Origin: DATLMR01 sp035634255
GTDB taxonomy: Bacteria; Acidobacteriota; Blastocatellia; UBA7656
Length of the DNA stretch: 23,080 nt
Direction of reading: 5' to 3'
Assembly: GCA_035634255.1 (NCBI GenBank)
Contig: DASQDI010000016.1
Span: 1-23,080, forward strand
Each line of letters opens with the position of its first letter. Within the stretch, counting starts at the first letter, position 1. Of this stretch, positions 14,429 to 22,123 are shown one piece after another. Below the pieces are notes generated by a model. That model was not told the DNA's origin and searched no databases. It saw nothing but the letters and a program-made list of their open reading frames with translations. The translations under genes and the position numbers were made by a program.

Positions 14429-15917
14429 TGCGGCAAAGCCTGAACATTCAAGCGCTGAAGAATCGCTCGACCCCTCGGACGCCGGGTCGTGGGGGGAGAT
14501 GAGGGCGCTCGCCCACCGGATGGTGGACGACATGATGAGCTACCTTGAGACCGTGCGCGACCGCGGCGTCTGGCGGCCGGTCCCGGAGGCCGTGCGGGCC
14601 AGATTCGACGGCCCGCCCCCGCGCGAGGGCGAGGGCGCGGAGGCGGCCTACGAAGATTTCGTCCGCGACGTGCTGCCCTACCCCGTGGGGAACATCCACC
14701 CGCGCTTCTGGGGGTGGGTCAACGGCACCGGCACGCCCCTCGGCATGATGTCCGAAATGCTCGCGGCGGCGATGAACCCCAACGTGGGCGGCTTCGACCA
14801 GTCGGCCATATACGTGGAGTCACAGGTGCTCGATTGGTACAAGCAGTTGTTAGGCTTCCCGCGGGGCGCGAGCGGGATTTTAGTGAGCGGCGGCTCGATG
14901 GCGAACTTCGTGGGGCTCGCGGTCGCGCGGAACTCGCTCGCGGGGTTCGACGTTGCCCGCGACGGCGTGCTCGCGGGCGGGCGGCAGATGGCCGTCTATG
15001 GCTCGACCGAGATGCACAGCTCGATTCAGAAGGCCGTGGAGCTGCTCGGGATCGGCGGCGACTTCCTGCGACGAGTTCCCGTCAACGGCGATTACGAGAT
15101 AGACGTGGACGCCCTGCGGGGCGCGATATCCGAAGACCGCGCGCGCGGGCTCACGCCTTTCTGCGTGATCGGGAACGCCGGCACCGTCAACACCGGGGCG
15201 ATTGACGACCTCTCCGCGCTCGCGCGGGTCTGCGAGGAAGAGGGCCTATGGTTCCACATCGACGGGGCCTTCGGCGCTCTGGCTGCTCTCTCGCCGCGCC
15301 ACGCGCTGAGGCTGTCGGGGATGGAGCGGGCCGACTCCCTCGCCTTCGACCTGCACAAATGGATGTACATGCCGTACGAAGCGGGCTGCACGCTCGTGCG
15401 CGACGGCGAGCGCCACCGGGCGGCCTTCTCTGCCTCGGGGGCTTACCTCTCGCCCACGACGCGCGGAGTCGCAAGCGGCCCCGTCTGGTTCGGGGAGCTG
15501 GGCGTGCAGTTGTCGCGGGGCTTCCGCGCGCTCAAGATATGGCTTTCGATCAAAGAGCACGGCATAGAAAAATACGGCAGGCTGATCGAGCAGAACATCG
15601 AACAGGCCCGGTACCTCGCGGGGTTGGTCGAAGCCGACCCGGAGCTTGAGCTTCTCGCGCCCGCGCCCCTGAACATAGTCTGCTTCAGGTACTCGGCGGG
15701 AGGCGCCGGCGGCGAAGAATTGAACGCCTTGAATCGCGAGCTGCTGATCCGGTTGCAGGAGAGCGGGGTCGCCGTGCCTTCGCACACGATTTTAAACGGG
15801 CGGTACGCGATCCGGGTGGCGATCACGAACCACCGGAGCCGCCGCGAAGACTTCGACCTGCTCGTGGCGAAGGTGAAAGAGATCGGCCGCTCTCTCACCT
15901 GTCACCTTCCCAGGTAG
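14415..15917 (+). CDS. group II PLP-dependent amino-acid decarboxylase
   Basis: A 500-residue fold-type-I enzyme of the aromatic-L-amino-acid/glutamate decarboxylase family, which releases CO2 from an amino acid to give an amine. Key residues align with DOPA decarboxylase: H201 in EMHSSIQKAVELLG (ring stacking), D283 in FHIDGAFGAL, PLP lysine K315 in FDLHKWMYMPYEAG, and Y344 in AFSASGAYL on the mobile loop. The D-K (32) and K-Y (29) spacings equal those I recall for human DDC (D271, K303, Y332), so true decarboxylation is favoured over aldehyde synthesis. N-terminal HPRFWGWVNGTGTPLGMM is the substrate-side segment. ATG 14415 overlaps the exporter. The 3' end overlaps the convergent oxygenase gene by 16 bp. 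The substrate is not readable. Confidence 0.92.
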   Translation: MQKTDAAKPEHSSAEESLDPSDAGSWGEMRALAHRMVDDMMSYLETVRDRGVWRPVPEAVRARFDGPPPREGEGAEAAYEDFVRDVLPYPVGNIHPRFWGWVNGTGTPLGMMSEMLAAAMNPNVGGFDQSAIYVESQVLDWYKQLLGFPRGASGILVSGGSMANFVGLAVARNSLAGFDVARDGVLAGGRQMAVYGSTEMHSSIQKAVELLGIGGDFLRRVPVNGDYEIDVDALRGAISEDRARGLTPFCVIGNAGTVNTGAIDDLSALARVCEEEGLWFHIDGAFGALAALSPRHALRLSGMERADSLAFDLHKWMYMPYEAGCTLVRDGERHRAAFSASGAYLSPTTRGVASGPVWFGELGVQLSRGFRALKIWLSIKEHGIEKYGRLIEQNIEQARYLAGLVEADPELELLAPAPLNIVCFRYSAGGAGGEELNALNRELLIRLQESGVAVPSHTILNGRYAIRVAITNHRSRREDFDLLVAKVKEIGRSLTCHLPR

Positions 15918-16981
15918 TCCATGAGCAACCCGTGAAAATGGTGGACGCCGTTTTCGCGCTTCACCGAGTAGCGCCCGCTCTTGTAAGTGCGCGAGCGCAG
16001 GTTGCGCTGCACCGTCTCGCAGATGTTGATGTCTTCGACCTGAATCTCGTCGCTGAATTCGGTCGTGCGCGCGAGCGCCTCCTGAGTCTCCGGCCGGCCG
16101 GGGTCGCGGAAGAACCACTCGAAGACCGTGAGCGTGCGCGTGGGGCCGAGCGGCACGATCAGGTTGGTCGAGTAGTTGTCCGGGTAGACGTTCAGCATGA
16201 GGTTCGGGAAGACCCAAAAATACTGGGCCTCGTCGGCCCGGCCGTCGCCCTCGCCTATCCGCCCGCCCTCGACGCGCCTGATCGGGGAGTGCTGGATCGA
16301 GTAATACCGCTTCGTCTCCACGCGGTACTTCTGATAATCGAGCTCGCGGTTCAGGGACGGGTGCACGATGGGGATGTGATAGCCTTCCAGGTAATTATCG
16401 ACGTAGACTTTCCAGTTACAGTCGACGTGCCAGTCCCTCCTCGCGGCGAGCCGCATGCCCGCCATGTCGCGCGCCGAGATTCTTTCCGGCAGGTCTTCCA
16501 GCACCTCTCCGAGCGGCGCGGAATCCCGGTCCATGTTCACGAACACGAGCCCGTTCCAAGATTCGACCCTGAACTCGGGCAAGCAGGCGGCCCCCTTGTC
16601 GAAGCACTCGACCCCGTCGAATTCGGGGGTCGCGAGCAGGCGGCCGTCGAGCGCGTACGACCAGCCGTGATAGCCGCACTGAAACGCCTTCCGCCTCCCG
16701 TCGCCCGAGGCGACGGGGCCCGCGCGGTGCCTGCAAACGTTCGAGAGCGCGCGCAGGCGCTCGTCCGCCCCGCGCACGACGAGGATGGGCTCGTCGCCTA
16801 CCGTCGCCGTGAAGTAATCCCCCGGCCCCGACACCTGCTCCGCCCGGCCCACCAGCTGCCACGTGCGCGAAAAGACCCTCTCTTTCTCCCGTTCGAGCAG
16901 GGCCGGGTCCGTGTACCACTCCGAGGGCAGAGTCGATGCGAATTCCAATCGGCTCTCGAATGAAAAATCCTCCGCGGTCAT
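15902..16981 (-). CDS. Rieske non-heme iron oxygenase, choline/carnitine-monooxygenase-like alpha subunit
   Basis: A 359-residue oxygenase subunit. The Rieske [2Fe-2S] motif is C83-x-H85 ... C102-x2-H105 (CRHRAGP, QCGYHGW). The catalytic domain has NWKVYVDNYLEGYHIPIVHP, giving iron ligands H202 and H207, and the acidic ligand D317 in VEDINICETVQRNL. This layout is that of the choline monooxygenase/GbcA/carnitine oxygenase group, which hydroxylates or N-dealkylates quaternary amines; other amine-like substrates are possible. ATG 16981 has GGAGG 4 nt upstream. It lies 42 nt behind the permease gene, so the two are probably one operon. No reductase or ferredoxin gene is in the window, so electrons must come from elsewhere. 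Confidence 0.92.
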   Translation of the reverse strand: MTAEDFSFESRLEFASTLPSEWYTDPALLEREKERVFSRTWQLVGRAEQVSGPGDYFTATVGDEPILVVRGADERLRALSNVCRHRAGPVASGDGRRKAFQCGYHGWSYALDGRLLATPEFDGVECFDKGAACLPEFRVESWNGLVFVNMDRDSAPLGEVLEDLPERISARDMAGMRLAARRDWHVDCNWKVYVDNYLEGYHIPIVHPSLNRELDYQKYRVETKRYYSIQHSPIRRVEGGRIGEGDGRADEAQYFWVFPNLMLNVYPDNYSTNLIVPLGPTRTLTVFEWFFRDPGRPETQEALARTTEFSDEIQVEDINICETVQRNLRSRTYKSGRYSVKRENGVHHFHGLLMDYLGR

Positions 16982-17023
16982 TACGCCTCCGGTAATCGAT
17001 AAGTAATCAGGATGAAAATGATC

Positions 17024-18388
17024 TCATGCCGAGGGCGCGCGGGCCACTCGCTTCAGCAGGAGAAAGGTCGGGTAGCTGGCCCCGAGCAGGAGGAGCGAGT
17101 AGACGCTGTTGCGCGTGTCGCTCGCCACCGCGCCCGCGAGGAAAGCGACCGAGCCGATCAGGGCGAGGCCCGTCGTCCACGGGTAACCCCACACGCGGTA
17201 GGGCCGCGGGCGCGAGGGCTCGCGCCTCCGCAGCACGAAGACCGAGATGAAAGACATCGTGTAATTGGCGACGAAGAAGAAGGCCAGCACGGCGATCACC
17301 TTTTCGAACGTGCCGCTCAATATAAAGAGCGCCGCGACGACCGTGCTGACGAATAGCGCCACGGTCGGGGTGCCGCCTTCGTTTACCCTCACGGCGCGCT
17401 TGAAGAAGAGGCCGTCGCGGCTCATGGCGAAAAGCACGCGGGTCGCCATCAGGTGGTAAGCGTTTATGCCACTCAGCATCGAAAGGATGGTGAGCGACCT
17501 GATGATCGTGTCGCCCCTCGCGCCGAATATGGCCTCGGCCGCCGCGCCCGCCGCGAGTTTCTGCCCGGCTATTTGCGAGACCGGCAGGACGTAAAGCAGG
17601 GCGAGGTTCACCAGAAGGTAAATCGCTATGATGGCGAGCACGCCCCCGAAAAGCGCGCGAGGGATGTCTCGCGCGGGGTTGCGGACCTCTTCCGAAAAGT
17701 AGACGACGCCCGACCACCCGTCGTAGGTGTAGATTACGGCCTGCAAAGAGAGAACGAGCGCGACCGCGAGCGGCAGGCCCGAGGGTAGAGGCTCCGCCGG
17801 ACCCGCGCCGGCGCGCGAGCCCCCAAGGGCGAAGCAGGCGGCGACGAGGGCGACGAAGGCGAGGGCCTTGAGCAGGCTCGTGACGTTCTGCACCCCGCTC
17901 CCCCACCGGAGCCCCCGCCATTGCAGCACGGCGAAGGCGATCACCGTCGCGAGCGCGATGGTAGTGGCCCGCCCCGAAAGCTGCGGGAAGAGCACGCCCG
18001 AATACTCCCCGATCACTATGGAGACCGCGGCGGCAGTGCCGCACGTCGACAGCCAGTCGCTCCACCCGACGATGAACCCCGCGTACTCGCCCAGAGCCTC
18101 GCGCGCGAACACGTACTGGCCCCCCGAGCGCGGGATCATCGTGCCCAGCTCGGCCAGCGACAGGGCGCCGAGCATCGCGTAGAGCCCGCCCAAAACCCAC
18201 ACCCCGAGGAATATCCACGCCGAAGGCAGTTGCGCCGCCACCTCGCCCGGCGTGCGCAGGATGCCCGCGCCAATCGTGTTGCCGATTATCACCGCGAGGC
18301 CGAAGCCCACGCCCAAAATACTGAGCAGACGGCCTCGGTTCCCGGTTTCCGGCGCGGCTTCAGGTTCAGCTTCGGTTGCGGGATGCAA
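17024..18388 (-). CDS. APC-family amino-acid permease
   Basis: A 454-residue inner-membrane transporter of the amino acid-polyamine-organocation family, with about 12 hydrophobic segments. The first carries the substrate-binding GNTIGAGIL motif (TM1). Others include LSLAELGTMIPRSGGQYVFA (TM2-TM3 region) and YDGWSGVVYFSEEVRNPARD (TM6 and following loop). Imports or exchanges amino acids or related amines. Start is TTG 18388 with a strong GGAGG (18399-18403) 10 nt upstream. A promoter lies at 18437-18465. The Rieske oxygenase follows after 42 nt, so the permease may bring in its substrate. Confidence 0.93.
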   Translation of the reverse strand: MHPATEAEPEAAPETGNRGRLLSILGVGFGLAVIIGNTIGAGILRTPGEVAAQLPSAWIFLGVWVLGGLYAMLGALSLAELGTMIPRSGGQYVFAREALGEYAGFIVGWSDWLSTCGTAAAVSIVIGEYSGVLFPQLSGRATTIALATVIAFAVLQWRGLRWGSGVQNVTSLLKALAFVALVAACFALGGSRAGAGPAEPLPSGLPLAVALVLSLQAVIYTYDGWSGVVYFSEEVRNPARDIPRALFGGVLAIIAIYLLVNLALLYVLPVSQIAGQKLAAGAAAEAIFGARGDTIIRSLTILSMLSGINAYHLMATRVLFAMSRDGLFFKRAVRVNEGGTPTVALFVSTVVAALFILSGTFEKVIAVLAFFFVANYTMSFISVFVLRRREPSRPRPYRVWGYPWTTGLALIGSVAFLAGAVASDTRNSVYSLLLLGASYPTFLLLKRVARAPSA

Positions 18389-18436
18389 GTCTCCGGTACC
18401 TCCTTAACTCTCAAGGCCGTCCGATGGGTGAGCACA

Positions 18437-18465
18437 AGAATATGCGCCGGTCCGGAATGCGTCAA
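18437..18465 (-). promoter_or_regulatory. promoter of the permease-oxygenase operon
   Basis: On the minus strand TTGACG (18465-18460) and TATTCT (18442-18437) are spaced by 17 bp. Transcription would start near 18430, about 40 nt before the TTG start codon at 18388. A terminator-like hairpin upstream at 18486-18511 separates it from the receptor gene. Confidence 0.65.
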
Positions 18466-18485
18466 CTCGATCATCGAAACACTGT

Positions 18486-18511
18486 GGGGCGGGATACCCG
18501 TACCCCGCCCC
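18486..18511 (-). terminator. GC-rich hairpin after the TonB-dependent receptor gene
   Basis: Perfect 8-bp arms GGGGCGGG (18486-18493) and CCCGCCCC (18504-18511) with a 10-nt loop lie 28 nt after the receptor stop codon. On the minus strand the stem is followed only by ACAGTGTTTCG, so the T-run is poor and termination may be partial. Confidence 0.5.
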
Positions 18512-18538
18512 CGCGTCATGAACGGCATCAATTCCGCC

Positions 18539-21500
18539 CTAGAACCTGATCTTCAGGCCGAACTGAATGTTGCGCGGCCCCCCGCTCCCGATCACGGGGT
18601 TGGCCCCGGCCACGTCGGGAGTCGCGGTGACGAGGCCGAAGCTCTCGGGGAAGGAGAGGTCGTTGGTGAAGAGGATGGCCGGGTTAGCGAAGTTCGGGTG
18701 ATTCAGGATGTTGAAGAACTCCGCGCGGAATTGCACGCCTACCGTCTCCGTCGGCCGCCAGGTCTTCACCAGAGAGAAGTCCCAGTTGCGATAGCCGGGC
18801 GCGCGGAAGATGTTGCGCCCGGCGTTGCCGAACGTGCCCGGAGCGGGCGGCGCGAGCACGCGCTCGAACGGGATGGGCCCGGTCGTCGAGAAGTTCGGGA
18901 TCGAGGAAGGGTCGCCGATCAGGTCCCACCTGTCGCTGAACTCTCCCGTCAGGCTGAAGTCGTTGCCGAAGTCGATGGCGTTGTACGGCGGCCCCGTCTG
19001 GACCGTGACTATCGAATTGACCTGCCAGTTCTCCAGCAGTTGCCACGGGGACCTGACATTCGGGAGGTCATAAGTCAGGGCGAGCGTGAACCTGTGGCGG
19101 ATGTCGAGGTCGCTCGACGCGCGCTCGGCCCTCTGGTTGAAACTGTTCTGCGGCTGCGCGGCCCTCTGAAGGGATGCGTAGTCAATCGAGTGGGACCACG
19201 TGTAGCCGAGGACGTAATTCAAACCCTTGTACGTCCTCTGCGTCATCGTGAGTTGCAGCCCGTTGTAGAGAGAGTTGTAGCTGTTCTCGATGAAGTTGAT
19301 GTAGCCGAGGAAAGGGAACCGGGAATTGAAGGGCCGCCCCGCCTGCTCGCAGTGGCCGCAGTCCTCTTCCGCCTGCGAATCGGGGTCGACCTGATTGATG
19401 TCGCGGATGCCGTAGAGCTTGGAGCCTTTGTTGCCGACGTAGGCGATCTGGACGGCCGCGTCCTTCCAGAGAGCTTGTTGGACGTTGACGGTCCAGTTCG
19501 TCACGTAAGGCGTCCGCAGGTCGCGGTCCACCCCCAGAATGTCACAGGGCGTGCCGCCGCGATTGGGGTCGCAGTTGGCATCGACGTTAAAGATCGGCCC
19601 CGCGGCGGTCCACCTCAGCCCCGAGCTTTGGGTCGTCGCCGCGGCCACGATGGTCCCGGCGATGTTCGAGCCGATGGCCCCGGTCGGTATCGAGTTCAGG
19701 CCGGGCGTCGTCGCGTTGTTGACGCCGTTCTGCCCGAGGAACAGGGCGAGGATCGGGATCTCGTACGCGACACCCGCGCCCGCGCGTATGACGGTCCTGC
19801 CCTTGCCCCACGGGTCCCACACGATGCCGAAGCGCGGGGCGAAGTTGTTGTGATCGCCGTTGTACGGCGCGTCTATGTTGACCCCGACCTGTTGGAGCCC
19901 GACCTCGGGGTCGAAGTTGCCGATCAGGTCGTTCTTCTCTTTTATCACCCCGCTCAGGTCGTAGCGCACTCCGTAGTTGATCGTGAGTCGCGGGCTGATG
20001 CGCCAGTCGTCCTGAATGAAAGCCCCGAAGGAGTTGATCGAGACCTGCCGGCGCGAGTCTCCCACGAATATGTCCCCGCGGTCCGGGATGCCGGCGAGAA
20101 AGTCTTCGAGGGGCGTGCTCGTGGCGTGGGCGTTGCCGCCATTCTGGAACCGGATTCTCCCCTTGCCCCTCCGGTTGCGCAGGTTGTCGGTCGTGCCGTG
20201 GCGCACCTCCGCGCCGAAGCGATAGGTGTGCTTGCCGACGTTGTAAGAGACGTTGTCGACGAACTGCCACGTCTGGTTAGGGGTGGTGAGCAGGGGCCAC
20301 CCGCTGTTGCCCCCGAGCTGTGTGAAGCCCCCGATCAGGATGGTCGGCATGCCGAAGTTTACCTCCTGAGTCACGCCGGGGTTTATGCCGTAAGTGTCGG
20401 ACGGGTTCAGGGTGTGGTCGGCGGTCGTGATGGCCTGCCAGAACCGGTTGTAGCCGAACTTCGCTTCGTTGACCCACTGCGGGCTCGGGGTCCAGACCCA
20501 GTTGACGCCGACGACCTGCGCATTCAGGTCCGATTGCGAGCGCCACTCGGGCCTCAGAACGGCTATGTCCTGCTCCGTCTGAAGGCTGTCGCCGTAGAAG
20601 TAGCGCCCCGAGAGGTTGTTATTCTCGTTGACGTTGTGATCGATCTTGATTATGAAATTATCCATCCGGTTGTTGTTGGGGAACCCCAGGTTGAGCTGCG
20701 ACGGCCCGGCGGGGTTGGTCCCGTCGTTCAGGGGGAAGAGCCCCGGAAAAGTGCCGTTGCCGGAAAACGAGCCGATGCCGATCAGGTTCGCGCTCAGGGG
20801 GTTCAACGGGATGCCTCGGCTCTCGAGCGAGGCTATCGCGTCGGGGATGCTGTTTTCAGGGTCGCCGCCCAGAGGCACGGCCGCCGGCACCGTGACGAGG
20901 TTCGAGTTGCTCACGAACCCGCGCACGCCTTCATACGAGCCGAAGTAAAAGGTCTTGCCCCGCCTGATCGGGCCGCCGAAGCTGCCCCCGAACTGGTGCT
21001 GGCGCAGGGCCTTCTTCGGGTCCGGCTCCGTGTTGAAGAAGTTGCGCGCGTCGAGCGCGCTGTTGCGGTGGAAGTAATAGAGCGTCCCGTGGAGCTCGTT
21101 AGTGCCGGACTTCAGCCCGAGGTTGATGATGGCTCCGGGCTTCCACCCATACTCGGCGGGCGGGTTCTGCTGCGCGTTGAACTCCTGGATCGCGTCGATG
21201 GGCAGGATCGTGCCCGGAGTCCCCTGCACGCCTTCTGCGTTGATGACGGTCGTGCCGTAGTACGGATCGTTGTTGTCCGTGCCATCGACTATGAAGTTGT
21301 TATTCTCGGGCCGGTTCCCGTTCGAGCTGATCGACAGGAACCCGCCGCCGGTCGAGCGCTGGATGCCGGGGCGCAGGACCACGAGGTTCTGGAAATCGCG
21401 CCCGTTCAGCGGGAGGTCGTTGATGACCTGATTCGAGAACGTCCCGCCGAGGGTGTTGTTGGTCGTCTCGATGACGGGCGCTTCGCCCGTCACCGTCACC

Positions 21501-21847
21501 GCCTCGGAGACCGCGCCGGGGACCATCTCCAGATCTATCCGGATGTCTTTAGCGACTTCCAGCCGGACGGAGTTGATCTCCACCCTCTTGAAGCCCGGCG
21601 CTTCGGCCGTGATCCTGTAGATTCCGGGCGCGAGGTTCGGCGCGGCGTAATCGCCCGACTCGTTAGTCTCCAGAGTGCGCGCGACCCCCGTCCCCGCGTT
21701 CGTGATGGTTACCTTGACTCCCTTCACCACGCCCCCGCCCGAGTCGGTCGCGGTCCCGAGGATGCGGCCTTGATACGTCTGAGCGAAACCGGTGGCGCAA
21801 AGCAGGAGGGTTGTGAACCAGACGGAGATTTTTCTAAGGTGTTTCAT
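18539..21847 (-). CDS. TonB-dependent receptor with N-terminal carboxypeptidase-regulatory-like domain
   Basis: A 1102-residue outer-membrane receptor. A signal peptide (KISVWFTTLLLCATGFAQ) is followed by a carboxypeptidase-regulatory-like beta-sandwich (~24-110; GTATDSGGGVVKGVKVTITN, GIYRITAEAPGFKRVEI). The plug domain (~115-330) includes AVTVTGEAPVIETTN, INDLPLNGRDFQNLVVLRPG and NNFIVDGTDNND. A long beta-barrel ends in FGLKIRF with the terminal Phe usual for outer-membrane proteins. Barrel loops hold cysteine pairs (CDPNRGGTPC, CGHC) that may be disulfides. This architecture is strongly expanded in Acidobacteriota and is thought to import glycans, peptides or siderophores. ATG 21847 is preferred over the frame's longer start at 21916, because GGAGG lies 4 nt upstream and the signal peptide starts there. 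The ligand is unknown. Confidence 0.95.
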   Translation of the reverse strand: MKHLRKISVWFTTLLLCATGFAQTYQGRILGTATDSGGGVVKGVKVTITNAGTGVARTLETNESGDYAAPNLAPGIYRITAEAPGFKRVEINSVRLEVAKDIRIDLEMVPGAVSEAVTVTGEAPVIETTNNTLGGTFSNQVINDLPLNGRDFQNLVVLRPGIQRSTGGGFLSISSNGNRPENNNFIVDGTDNNDPYYGTTVINAEGVQGTPGTILPIDAIQEFNAQQNPPAEYGWKPGAIINLGLKSGTNELHGTLYYFHRNSALDARNFFNTEPDPKKALRQHQFGGSFGGPIRRGKTFYFGSYEGVRGFVSNSNLVTVPAAVPLGGDPENSIPDAIASLESRGIPLNPLSANLIGIGSFSGNGTFPGLFPLNDGTNPAGPSQLNLGFPNNNRMDNFIIKIDHNVNENNNLSGRYFYGDSLQTEQDIAVLRPEWRSQSDLNAQVVGVNWVWTPSPQWVNEAKFGYNRFWQAITTADHTLNPSDTYGINPGVTQEVNFGMPTILIGGFTQLGGNSGWPLLTTPNQTWQFVDNVSYNVGKHTYRFGAEVRHGTTDNLRNRRGKGRIRFQNGGNAHATSTPLEDFLAGIPDRGDIFVGDSRRQVSINSFGAFIQDDWRISPRLTINYGVRYDLSGVIKEKNDLIGNFDPEVGLQQVGVNIDAPYNGDHNNFAPRFGIVWDPWGKGRTVIRAGAGVAYEIPILALFLGQNGVNNATTPGLNSIPTGAIGSNIAGTIVAAATTQSSGLRWTAAGPIFNVDANCDPNRGGTPCDILGVDRDLRTPYVTNWTVNVQQALWKDAAVQIAYVGNKGSKLYGIRDINQVDPDSQAEEDCGHCEQAGRPFNSRFPFLGYINFIENSYNSLYNGLQLTMTQRTYKGLNYVLGYTWSHSIDYASLQRAAQPQNSFNQRAERASSDLDIRHRFTLALTYDLPNVRSPWQLLENWQVNSIVTVQTGPPYNAIDFGNDFSLTGEFSDRWDLIGDPSSIPNFSTTGPIPFERVLAPPAPGTFGNAGRNIFRAPGYRNWDFSLVKTWRPTETVGVQFRAEFFNILNHPNFANPAILFTNDLSFPESFGLVTATPDVAGANPVIGSGGPRNIQFGLKIRF

Positions 21848-21869
21848 ATGTCCTCCAGCACGGACGAGA

Positions 21870-21921
21870 TCAACGGATATTGCGGCGACCATACGCCGAT
21901 GCCTGTCCGAAGTCAACGGAT
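21870..21921 (-). promoter_or_regulatory. TonB-receptor promoter with flanking direct repeats
   Basis: TTGACT (21916-21911) and TATGGT (21893-21888) are separated by exactly 17 bp on minus. The 9-mer ATCCGTTGA occurs twice in the same orientation, at 21921-21913 (overlapping the -35) and 21878-21870 (just after the start site). The repeats lie 43 bp apart, about four helical turns, and the flanks share further bases (CTTCGGAC against TCTCGTCC). This is a credible operator pair. Confidence 0.65.
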
Positions 21922-22123
21922 TTCTCTCGGGGCGGCCTGATCTCGATTTGGATGGGTAACAGGGTACCGGGAGCCCTTAATCCTTCCGCCCGCCCCCGCT
22001 TCGAGGGCGACGTGCCGGAGGAAAGTCTCATGAAGCAAGACGATTCAGGGGCCGACCTGTGAATACTCTGACCCGCAAAACTCTGTAAAAATCCGCGCCC
22101 GCCGCCCCCGGCCGGGAGGTTGA

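Noticed and set aside
15489..15491. Phe359 of the decarboxylase as a Tyr-to-Phe switch implying an aldehyde synthase.
   Set aside because: Counting from the PLP lysine shows that the loop tyrosine is Y344, which is present; F359 corresponds to a different position.
15932..16963. A 343-codon plus-strand frame opposite the Rieske oxygenase.
   Set aside because: Antisense shadow; the minus-strand frame holds complete iron-sulfur and iron-binding motifs and a good ribosome site.
17921..21940. A 1339-codon open frame on the plus strand opposite the TonB receptor and part of the permease.
   Set aside because: It is antisense to two well-supported genes, has a low-complexity Arg/Val/Asp/Glu-rich translation with no motif, and is explained by the high GC and codon bias of the opposite strand.
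22091..22120. GC-rich palindrome CCCGGCCGGG after the flavoprotein gene as a terminator.
   Set aside because: The stem is short and the T-run on the minus strand is about 15-20 nt beyond it, so the structure is not convincing.
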